Below are positions 1 to 5,467 of a stretch of 9,774 nt of DNA, in pieces. The notes beneath the pieces are model-generated. The model was given only the letters and a program-made list of their open reading frames with translations, made no database searches and was not told the origin of the DNA. The translations under genes were made by a program, and so were the position numbers. Within the stretch, counting starts at the first letter, position 1; the number at the start of each line of letters is the position of its first letter. The DNA is taken from the NCBI GenBank assembly GCA_038200385.1, contig JBBPYA010000180.1:1-9774 (forward strand). Direction: 5' to 3'. This DNA comes from JBBPYA01 sp038200385. GTDB lineage: Bacteria > Actinomycetota > Actinomycetes > Mycobacteriales > Geodermatophilaceae.

Positions 1-36
1 CAGCGGGTCCCCGGGCAGCGGGTCCCCGGGCAGCGG
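1..36. repeat. 15-bp tandem repeat in the coding region
   Basis: The unit CAGCGGGTCCCCGGG occurs twice (1-15 and 16-30), followed by a partial third copy (31-36). The period is five codons, so on the minus strand it encodes a PGDPL pentapeptide repeat in frame. The array touches the window edge and may be longer. Length variation would leave the reading frame intact. Confidence 0.85.
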
Positions 37-93
37 AGCACCCGCGACGATGCCGCGCTCCACCTCGATCTCGTCGGCGTACAGCCTGGTCAC
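1..93 (-). CDS. 5' end of a DNA-damage-promoter-linked gene, possibly DUF6504 family (partial)
   Basis: Only the first 31 codons are in the window; the gene continues past base 1. The GTG start at 93 is chosen because a near-perfect Shine-Dalgarno (AGGAGGA) ends 4-5 bases before it. The peptide begins VTRLYADEIEVERGIVAG and then enters a PGDPL repeat. The opening 'RLYADEIEVERG' resembles the start of small actinobacterial DUF6504 proteins (Y-x-[DE]-x-[IV]-E-V-R), which I recall near the SOS mutasome genes imuB and dnaE2. That match rests on memory of the family and on very few residues. The upstream LexA/PafBC-type promoter independently suggests a DNA-damage role. The first gene of another SOS-induced operon is an equally good reading. 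The start and strand are well supported; the product is not. Confidence 0.6.
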   Translation of the reverse strand, partial: MTRLYADEIEVERGIVAGAPLPGDPLPGDPL

Positions 94-97
94 GCAC

Positions 98-103
98 TCC
101 TCC
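98..103 (-). promoter_or_regulatory. Ribosome binding site of the left-edge gene
   Basis: The minus strand reads GAGAGGAGGA immediately before GTGC and the GTG start at 93. This is a near-perfect anti-16S match at ideal spacing. It fixes the start and supports a real gene even though only 31 codons are visible. No clear complementary CCTCC-type sequester is seen in the leader. Confidence 0.75.
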
Positions 104-138
104 TCTCACTGCGTTCTGCGGGCACGGGTCCGGACCGG

Positions 139-157
139 GTGTCCCGCATCGGGACAC
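139..157. other. Perfect hairpin, 8-bp stem, CAT loop
   Basis: GTGTCCCG (139-146) pairs with CGGGACAC (150-157) around a 3-base loop. It lies about 45 bases upstream of the minus-strand GTG. No T-run follows on either strand, so it is not a canonical intrinsic terminator. Confidence 0.6.
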
Positions 158-202
158 GTCGGCACGTCACACGTCGGGGGAAGGCGACTCGGGCTGGTCA
201 CC

Positions 203-234
203 GGTCCGGTGGTGCTTCCCCACACCACCGGACC
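203..234. other. Perfect hairpin, 12-bp stem, 8-base loop
   Basis: GGTCCGGTGGTG (203-214) pairs exactly with CACCACCGGACC (223-234). It is the strongest structure in the leader. It could terminate or attenuate transcription from the SOS promoter or stabilise an RNA; there is no T-tract. Confidence 0.65.
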
Positions 235-249
235 GATGAGCGCCCTGTC

Positions 250-277
250 GGGGCAGCGGGGTCGAGACCGCTGCCCC
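250..277. other. Perfect hairpin, 10-bp stem, 8-base loop
   Basis: GGGGCAGCGG (250-259) pairs exactly with CCGCTGCCCC (268-277). It is separated from the 203-234 hairpin by only 15 bases, so both can form in one transcript. No poly-T follows on either strand. Confidence 0.65.
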
Positions 278-368
278 AGCGAGCGTCCTCGCCGGGGGAC
301 CGGACCGGCCACAGCCCGGTCCCAGCTACCACCGGGGGTGACGTCGCGAGGTTCACCCGGCCCGGCGG

Positions 369-390
369 CATTCGAACGCGCGTTCGAATG
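369..390. promoter_or_regulatory. LexA (SOS) box
   Basis: A perfect 22-bp palindrome without spacer centres on CGAACGCGCGTTCG (373-386). This fits the Gram-positive/actinobacterial SOS box CGAAC-N4-GTTCG, including the flanking TCGAAC...GTTCGA seen in mycobacteria. It begins only five bases downstream (minus strand) of a TACTAT -10 hexamer, so bound LexA would cover the transcription start. The regulated gene is most likely the minus-strand gene starting at 93, because no plus-strand gene begins nearby. A TetR-type operator is an alternative for any long palindrome, but the exact SOS core makes LexA much more likely. Confidence 0.85.
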
Positions 391-395
391 AATCG

Positions 396-418
396 ATAGT
401 AAACCCCGCCACCGACAG
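396..418 (-). promoter_or_regulatory. PafBC-type (RecA-NDp) damage promoter
   Basis: The minus strand reads CTGTCGGTG (410-418), then exactly eight bases, then TACTAT (396-401). The published mycobacterial RecA-NDp/PafBC consensus is TTGTCRGTG-N8-TAnnnT; only the first base differs. A TTGACG hexamer (422-427) lies just upstream but is 20 bases from the -10, too far for a normal sigma-70 -35. With the LexA box directly downstream, the promoter appears to combine LexA-independent and LexA-dependent damage control. The predicted start lies near 388-390. PafBC dependence is inferred from the motif. Confidence 0.7.
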
Positions 419-458
419 AACCGTCAACCACTTGCCGGCAGCCGCCGACGGGCCGGAT

Positions 459-477
459 CGGCCGGGGCCTCCGGCCG
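459..477 (-). terminator. Possible MFS terminator hairpin
   Basis: CGGCCGG (459-465) and CCGGCCG (471-477) form a 7-bp GC stem with a 5-base loop, 25-43 bases past the transporter stop. There is no T-tract, so at best it is an actinobacterial-style terminator. It would separate transporter transcription from the damage promoter just downstream. Confidence 0.3.
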
Positions 478-501
478 GAGCCGGAGCACCGGGCGGCCCG
501 C

Positions 502-1695
502 TCAGACCGGGGCGGGCGAGCGCCGGTCCCGGGTCTCCGGCATGGTCACCGCGAGGACGGCGGCCACGGCCATGACCACGGCCGTCACGCCGAATCCGGC
601 GGAATAGCCGAAGGCGTCCACCAGCGCGTTGGCCAGTAGCGGCCCGATCATCGCGCCCACGTCGGAGGCCATCTGGAACGCCGCGACGACCGATCCGCTG
701 CGCGGGGGCGCCACATCCCCGACCACCGCGGCCGGGGCCACCGTGAGCAGCGCCGACCCGGCCCCGGTCACCCCCATTGCGACGAGGAACAGCCACAGCG
801 TCGGTGGGAGCACGAGCAGCGCCAGCCCCACGGTGCTCAGGGTGGTGCCGGCGATCAGGACCGGGCGGCGTCCCTGGTTGTCGGTGAACCGCCCGGCCGG
901 CCACAGCAGGAGGGCGTTCATCCCGGCGAAGATCCCGAGCCCGACCCCGGTCCAGGACGCCCCCAGCCGCAGTCCCTCGGTCACGAACAGCGGGATCGTG
1001 GCGAACCGGATCCCGAACACGGTCCACCCGACGGCGACGTTCGCGCCCACCGCCGAGCGGTAGGCGCGGTCCCGGAACGCAGTGGAGATCCCGCTGCCCC
1101 GCAGCCGGCGGCGGACCACCCGCTCGGTGGACAGGGCGGTATTGCGCAGCGCGACCGCAGCGACGAGTCCGGCGATGCTGAGCGTGCCGGCGTACACGAA
1201 GAACGGCAGCCGGAGGGAGACCTGGGCCAGCGGTCCACCGAAGACCGGGCCGATGATGCCGCCGGTGAGGAACCCGCCGGCGAAGGTGCCGCTGGCCCGG
1301 CCGCGTTGCTCGTTGCCCACCAGCCGGATCAGCAGGGCCGCCGCGGACACGGTGAACATCGCCGATCCCACGCCGCCCAGACCGCGCAGGACGAGCAGGG
1401 TGAGGTAGTTGCCGGCCAACCCGGCCCCGACGCTGGTGACCGCGACGATGGCGATGCCGGTCGACATCACCCACCGCTCGCCGATGCGGTCGACCAGGCC
1501 GCCGCTGCCGAACGCCGACACCAGGCGCATGAAGGCGAACACGGTCACGACGAGTGCCGCCGCCGTCCGGCCGACGCCGAACTGTCGGGCGAAGTCCGGG
1601 ATGGCGGGGGCCAGGATGCCGTAGCCGATGGCCACGAAGAACGCCACGGCGGCGAGGACGAACACCTCGCGCGGCAGTGCTCGCCCTTCTGGCAC
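502..1695 (-). CDS. MFS transporter, 12 TM, efflux type
   Basis: This is a 397-residue major facilitator superfamily membrane protein, most likely a proton-coupled exporter of small molecules; the substrate cannot be predicted. Hydrophobic segments run throughout. The TM2-TM3 loop carries motif A (GSGGLVDRIGER, residues 63-74) and the second half has the matching GRFTDNQGRRP at about 268-278, showing the two-fold repeat. A glycine/proline-rich TM5 (GGIIGPVFGGP, 145-155) fits antiporter motif C. The frame is open further upstream, but I choose the GTG at 1695: GAGGA sits eight bases before it, the first membrane helix starts at about residue 11, and the upstream extension (Cys/Ser/Arg-rich) does not look like protein. 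The gene is divergent from the LigD-type polymerase across about 140 bases, where I see no convincing promoter. Confidence 0.88.
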   Translation of the reverse strand: MPEGRALPREVFVLAAVAFFVAIGYGILAPAIPDFARQFGVGRTAAALVVTVFAFMRLVSAFGSGGLVDRIGERWVMSTGIAIVAVTSVGAGLAGNYLTLLVLRGLGGVGSAMFTVSAAALLIRLVGNEQRGRASGTFAGGFLTGGIIGPVFGGPLAQVSLRLPFFVYAGTLSIAGLVAAVALRNTALSTERVVRRRLRGSGISTAFRDRAYRSAVGANVAVGWTVFGIRFATIPLFVTEGLRLGASWTGVGLGIFAGMNALLLWPAGRFTDNQGRRPVLIAGTTLSTVGLALLVLPPTLWLFLVAMGVTGAGSALLTVAPAAVVGDVAPPRSGSVVAAFQMASDVGAMIGPLLANALVDAFGYSAGFGVTAVVMAVAAVLAVTMPETRDRRSPAPV

Positions 1696-1837
1696 GGCGG
1701 CGATCCTCGCACCGCTCGGTTTTGCGCGCGTGCTGGACGCCGTTCCTGACCTTCCCCAAGGATGGTTCCGACTGCAAGCGCAACCGTCCTGACACGAGGA
1801 GCAACCGCGCAGATGAACGGTGACCCTGGGGCCTGGC

Positions 1838-2767
1838 ATGGGTGACGCGGTGGAGCTGGAGGTCGGCGACCGCACGGTCCGGATCAGCAACCCCGAGCGG
1901 ATCTACTTCCCGGAGCGCGGCGAGACCAAGCTGGACCTGGCGCGGTACTACCTGGCAGTCGGCGACGGGATCGTCCGCGCCCTGCGGGACCGACCGTGCA
2001 TGATGCACCGCTTCCCCGAGGGCGTGACCGGGGAGAAGGTGCACCAGAAGCGGCTTCCGCGTGGCGCGCCCGAGTGGGTACGCACCGTCCGGGTGGACTT
2101 CCCCAGCGGCCGACACGCCGACGAGCTGTGTGTCGGTCACGTGGCCGACGTGGTGTGGGCGGTGCAGATGTCCACTGTGGAGTTCCACCCGTGGAACTCC
2201 CGCCGTAGCGACGTCGAACGTCCCGACGAATGGCGGATCGATCTCGACCCCATGCCGGAGGCGGACTACGCGAAGGTCCGTACGGTGTCGGCGACCGTTC
2301 GCGAGGTGCTGGCCGAGCTCGGCGCGCTCGGCTGGCCCAAGACGTCGGGAGGCAACGGGCTGCACATCTATGTGCGGATCCTGCCCGAGTACGGCTTCCG
2401 GGACGTCCGGCGGGCCGCCTGGGCGTTCGCCCGGGAGGTCGAGCGGCGGCTGCCCGACCTGGTGGACCTGACCTGGTGGCGCAAGGACCGCGATCCGAGC
2501 ACGGTGTTCGTCGACTACAACCAGAACGCGCGGGACCACACCATCCGCGCCGCCTACAGCGTGCGCGGCGCCCCCCATGCCCCGGTGTCCGCGCCGATCC
2601 GGTGGCAGGAGATCCCCGACGCCGATCCACGGGACTTCACGATCGCCACGGTCCCCGCCCGCTACGCCGCTGTCGGGGACCTGCACGCGGGCATCGACGC
2701 GGCACCGTACTCCCTGGCGCCGCTGATGGAGTGGGCCGAGCGGGATGAAACCCCTCCCCCCGAGTGA
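1838..2767 (+). CDS. Stand-alone LigD-type primase-polymerase (NHEJ PolDom)
   Basis: This is an archaeo-eukaryotic primase superfamily polymerase, equivalent to the polymerase domain of ligase D. The family adds nucleotides, preferentially ribonucleotides, and fills gaps during non-homologous end joining or repair. All catalytic elements are visible: HPWNS at 117-121, the metal-binding DLD pair D135/D137, the SGGNGLHIY nucleotide-binding motif at 170-178, and the third acidic residue D226 in FVDYNQN. At 309 residues it is a complete PolDom with no ligase or nuclease domain, like the separate PolD/Prim proteins of mycobacteria (Rv3730c/Rv0269c type). I start at ATG 1838 (MGDAVELEV) because homologues begin this way and GGGG lies about seven bases upstream. 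GTG 1820 is in frame but lacks a ribosome site. No ku or ligase gene is adjacent. Confidence 0.9.
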   Translation: MGDAVELEVGDRTVRISNPERIYFPERGETKLDLARYYLAVGDGIVRALRDRPCMMHRFPEGVTGEKVHQKRLPRGAPEWVRTVRVDFPSGRHADELCVGHVADVVWAVQMSTVEFHPWNSRRSDVERPDEWRIDLDPMPEADYAKVRTVSATVREVLAELGALGWPKTSGGNGLHIYVRILPEYGFRDVRRAAWAFAREVERRLPDLVDLTWWRKDRDPSTVFVDYNQNARDHTIRAAYSVRGAPHAPVSAPIRWQEIPDADPRDFTIATVPARYAAVGDLHAGIDAAPYSLAPLMEWAERDETPPPE

Positions 2768-2794
2768 CGCCACGACGCGGGCAGGATGGCCGGC

Positions 2795-3262
2795 ATGCAT
2801 CCCAACACCGAGGCGGTGCGTACGGCGCTGCAGGCGGCCGGTGCCGCAGGCGAGATCCGCGAGCTGCCCGGCTCGGCGCGGACCGCGACGCTGGCTGCCG
2901 ACCTGCTCGGCGTCTCGGTGGGCGCCATCGCCAACAGCCTGATCTTCGACGTGGGCGGATCCCCGTTGCTGATCATGACCAGCGGTGGACACCGGGTGGA
3001 CACCGCACGGGTCGCGCGGCTGCTCGGCGTGCCGGCGCTGGACCGGGCCGATCCCGAGTTCGTCCGTCGCCACACCGGGCAGCCGATCGGTGGCGTGGCG
3101 CCGCTCGGGCACCCGGCGCCGATCGGGACGCTCGTCGACATCGCCTTGTCGGCCTACGACGTGATCTGGGCAGCGGCCGGTCATCCGGCGACGGTGTTTC
3201 CCACCGACTACGCCGAGCTGCTGCGCCTTACCGCCGGCACCCCCGCCGAAGTGGGCGACTGA
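2795..3262 (+). CDS. YbaK/EbsC family aminoacyl-tRNA deacylase-like protein
   Basis: This is a 155-residue member of the YbaK/ProX superfamily, small cytoplasmic proteins that hydrolyse mischarged aminoacyl-tRNAs in trans. The hallmark GQPIGGVAPLGH loop is at 95-106 and the central VGAIANSLIF strand at 42-51, followed by the typical LIMTSGGHRVDTARVARLLG. The position of the catalytic-site lysine of E. coli YbaK (K46) appears to be Asn47 here. I believe many actinobacterial paralogues share this change, so substrate and activity are uncertain. The ATG at 2795 is preferred over ATG 2786: AGGA lies eight bases upstream, and a CAGGAT -10-like hexamer (2782-2787) seven bases upstream also fits a leaderless start. 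The gene follows the polymerase by 27 bases and may be co-transcribed with it. Confidence 0.85.
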   Translation: MHPNTEAVRTALQAAGAAGEIRELPGSARTATLAADLLGVSVGAIANSLIFDVGGSPLLIMTSGGHRVDTARVARLLGVPALDRADPEFVRRHTGQPIGGVAPLGHPAPIGTLVDIALSAYDVIWAAAGHPATVFPTDYAELLRLTAGTPAEVGD

Positions 3263-3276
3263 CGGCGACCGCGGCC

Positions 3277-3282
3277 TAGGCT
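3277..3282 (+). promoter_or_regulatory. Possible leaderless promoter -10 (TAGGCT)
   Basis: TAGGCT fits the actinobacterial TAnnnT -10. It ends six bases before the GTG at 3289, the spacing typical of leaderless transcripts. There is no good Shine-Dalgarno for that GTG, which supports this reading. No clear -35 is seen. If real, it would be the main promoter of the six-gene carotenoid operon. Confidence 0.4.
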
Positions 3283-3288
3283 TTCGGC

Positions 3289-3888
3289 GTGACCGGGACG
3301 GTGAACGTGCGCAACACCCGCGTCGTGCGCTGGGACCGGGCCGACTTCCTGCCCCGGATCCGCGAGGCGATGGTCATCTACGCCGACGCCATGCGGTACT
3401 CGCCGAACGTGGTGGACAACCGGGTCGGCCATGCCCGCTCGCACGCCGACCGCCCCGGTTTCCGAGCGGTCGCGGGGCTGGGCGAGGACGACGTGCTGCT
3501 CGGTTTCGGCTACGCCTACACCAGCGAGCCCGGTCAATGGTGGCACGACCAGGTGCGGCATGCGCTCGGCCCGCTGGCCGCCTGCCGCTGGCTGTCCGGC
3601 AGCCTGGAACTGTGCGAGTTGCACGTCACGCCACCGCGGCAGGGCACCGGACTCGGGCGGGCGCTCATCCAGTTGCTGCTCGAGGGCGCTCCGAACCCGG
3701 CGGTACTGCTGTCCACCCCGGAGGGGGACACCCGGGCCTGGCGGCTGTACCGGTCCCTGGGTTTCGTGGATCTGGCGCGCCAACACCTGTTCCCCGGTGA
3801 CGCGCGGCCGTTCGCGGTGCTGGGGGCCACGCTCCCCCTGGGTACGTCGGCCCCGGCGGTGAGGACAGCAGCGCCACCGGATGCCTGA
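3289..3888 (+). CDS. GNAT family N-acetyltransferase
   Basis: This is a 199-residue GCN5-related acyltransferase, predicted cytoplasmic, using acetyl-CoA (or another acyl-CoA) on an unknown acceptor. The fold markers are the ELHVTPPRQGTGLGRALI segment at 110-127, containing the R/QxxGxG pyrophosphate-binding loop (R117-G123), and LYRSLGF at 153-159, the usual late GNAT motif. The N-terminal 60 residues are the variable acceptor side. A Pro/Ala-rich tail (about 185-199) extends past the fold and overlaps the crtO-like gene by eight bases, so the two are translationally coupled. The GTG at 3289 is taken as start; GTG 3301 is an in-frame alternative. Its place at the head of a carotenoid operon suggests acylation of something in that pathway or a regulatory role, but the sequence does not show which. 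Confidence 0.85.
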   Translation: MTGTVNVRNTRVVRWDRADFLPRIREAMVIYADAMRYSPNVVDNRVGHARSHADRPGFRAVAGLGEDDVLLGFGYAYTSEPGQWWHDQVRHALGPLAACRWLSGSLELCELHVTPPRQGTGLGRALIQLLLEGAPNPAVLLSTPEGDTRAWRLYRSLGFVDLARQHLFPGDARPFAVLGATLPLGTSAPAVRTAAPPDA

Positions 3889-5467
3889 CGTCGTCGTCGT
3901 CGGCAGCGGGCACAACGCGCTGGTGAGCGCCTGCTACCTCGCCCGGGCCGGCCTGTCCGTCACCGTGCTGGAGCGGGACAGCGTGCTCGGCGGCGCGGTG
4001 TCCACCGTCGAACGATTTCCGGGATACCACATGGACCGCGGCTCCAGCGCCCACGTGATGATCCGGCACACCGGCATCGTCGAGGATCTGGCGCTGGACC
4101 GGCACGGGCTGCACTACCAGGACCTCGACCCGTGGGCGTTCGCCCCGTTCGCGACCCCGGACGGCGGCCAGCAGGCTCTCACCTTCTCCGTCGACCTCGA
4201 CCGCACCTGCCAGTCGATCACCGCGATGTGCGGAGAGCGGGATGCCGTGGCCTATCACGGGTTCGTGACGGACTGGGCCGCGCGCAACGAACTGGTCCTC
4301 GACGCCTTCCAGGGGCTGCCTACACCGTCCCGCGTGGGTCGGTCGCTCTGGGGACTCGGGCGGCGCACCGGACTGTCGGGGATGGAGCTGTCCCGGCAGT
4401 TCCTCACCAGCGGCGATGCGCTGCTCGACGCGCACTTCACCGACGAGCGGCTCAAGACGGCGCTGGCCTGGCTCGGGGCGCAGTCCGGCCCCCCGGTACA
4501 CGAGCCCGCGACTGCGGACCTCGTGGGCTGGCTCAGCCTGCTGCACACCCGGGCGCCCGGACATCCGCGGGGCGGCAGCGGCATGCTCAGCGCCGCTCTG
4601 GCGGACCGTCTGCGCTCCGACGGCGGCTGCGTCCGTCTCGGCGACGGGGCCGCCCGGATCCTGACTCGAGGCGGGACCGTCTGCGGCGTACGCACCGAAT
4701 CCGGCGACGTGCTGCCGACCTCGACCGTGGTGGCCGGCTGCCACGTACTCACTACCGTGGCGCTCCTCGGCGACGACGTCCCCGCCCGGCTGCGCTCCGG
4801 GGCCGCCGGGATCCGGGTCGGCAACGGCATCGGGATGGCGGTCCGGCTCGGCACCACCGACCTGCCCCGCTACCCCGCGGCGGCCGACGACGGGTCGTCG
4901 TACCGCGCGATGCAGCTGCTCGTCCCGGACCGCCAGGCGCTCCGGGACGCGTACGCCGACTACCTGCGGGGGGAACCGCCGACCCGGCCGCCGGTCCTGG
5001 CCATGACGTTCTCGGCGTTCGACGCGACGATCGCCCCGCCGGGGCGGCACAACGTGACGCTGTGGGGCCAGTGGCATCCCTACCGGCTGCGTGATGAACG
5101 CTGGCGGGACATCGAGCGGCGAGAAGCAGACCGGATGATCGCGGCCGTCGACGCAGCGGCGCCGGGCTTCGTGGATACAGTCGAGCACGTGCATGTGCAG
5201 TCCCCGTTGGCGTTGGAGGAGGAGCTGGGCCTGTTGCGGGGCAACGTGATGCACGTGGAGATGACACTGGACCAGATGTTCGGGTGGCGGCCGCTGCCCG
5301 AATTGTCCGGTCACCGCGTCCCCGGGGTCGGCGGGCTCTACCTCACCGGCGCGTCGCTGCACCCGGGCGGCGGTGTCTTCGGGGCCGGCGGTCGGACTGC
5401 CGCAGCGTTGGTACTGCGGGACCGGACTGGTCTGCGCGGCAGACTGTCCGCCCGGCTCACCCGGTGA
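3881..5467 (+). CDS. crtO: CrtO-type carotenoid 4-ketolase (FAD-dependent)
   Basis: This 528-residue flavoprotein belongs to the phytoene desaturase/CrtO superfamily. CrtO enzymes of Deinococcus, Rhodococcus and cyanobacteria add a 4-keto group to a beta-ionone ring of beta- or gamma-carotene at the membrane. The N-terminus has a Rossmann FAD site (VVVVGSGHNALVSACYLARAG, glycines at 8 and 10, with E31 following), and the C-terminus has the CrtI/CrtO signature GLYLTGASLHPGGGVFGAGG (485-504). Several internal blocks are CrtO-like as I remember that protein rather than generic desaturase: GSSAHVMIRHTGIV, AQSGPP, RVGNGIGM, and LLRGNVMHVEMTLDQMF. Length matches CrtO (about 510-530). It overlaps the acetyltransferase by eight bases and the CapA-like gene by four. 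Substrate is inferred as gamma-carotene because CruF and CruG homologues follow. A desaturase or another carotenoid oxidase is the alternative. Confidence 0.85.
   Translation: MPDVVVVGSGHNALVSACYLARAGLSVTVLERDSVLGGAVSTVERFPGYHMDRGSSAHVMIRHTGIVEDLALDRHGLHYQDLDPWAFAPFATPDGGQQALTFSVDLDRTCQSITAMCGERDAVAYHGFVTDWAARNELVLDAFQGLPTPSRVGRSLWGLGRRTGLSGMELSRQFLTSGDALLDAHFTDERLKTALAWLGAQSGPPVHEPATADLVGWLSLLHTRAPGHPRGGSGMLSAALADRLRSDGGCVRLGDGAARILTRGGTVCGVRTESGDVLPTSTVVAGCHVLTTVALLGDDVPARLRSGAAGIRVGNGIGMAVRLGTTDLPRYPAAADDGSSYRAMQLLVPDRQALRDAYADYLRGEPPTRPPVLAMTFSAFDATIAPPGRHNVTLWGQWHPYRLRDERWRDIERREADRMIAAVDAAAPGFVDTVEHVHVQSPLALEEELGLLRGNVMHVEMTLDQMFGWRPLPELSGHRVPGVGGLYLTGASLHPGGGVFGAGGRTAAALVLRDRTGLRGRLSARLTR

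Larger units (their letters stand above)
94..368 (-). other. Long structured leader between SOS promoter and left-edge gene
   Basis: About 275 bases lie between the LexA box and the GTG at 93 with no convincing gene. Three perfect inverted repeats fall in it (139-157, 203-234, 250-277), along with three closely spaced ACGTC words at 156-175. A frame on the minus strand (GTG at 356 to a stop near 198, 52 codons) is open but has no ribosome site and no recognisable composition. The region may be a folded 5' leader or may encode a separate damage-induced RNA. Neither can be decided from sequence alone. Confidence 0.5.

Noticed and set aside
198..356. A 52-codon minus-strand frame in the SOS leader
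   Set aside because: There is no ribosome binding site and no recognisable composition, and it overlaps two strong hairpins. It was kept only as a note in the leader entry.
369..390. Reading the palindrome as a TetR-family operator for the MFS gene
   Set aside because: It lies downstream of the MFS stop, not at its promoter, and the core matches the SOS box exactly.
1696..1890. An N-terminal extension of the MFS transporter to 1890
   Set aside because: It is Cys/Ser/Arg-rich, has no membrane character and overlaps the start of the divergent polymerase. The GTG at 1695 has a GAGGA site.
353..3184. A 943-codon open frame on the minus strand
   Set aside because: It crosses the MFS gene, the polymerase and the deacylase in non-matching phases, is Arg/Gly/Pro-rich low-complexity sequence, and matches nothing. 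Long shadow frames are expected at this GC content.
3665..5362. A 565-codon open frame antisense to crtO
   Set aside because: It has shadow composition with no recognisable domain. The plus strand carries clear CrtO motifs over the same bases.
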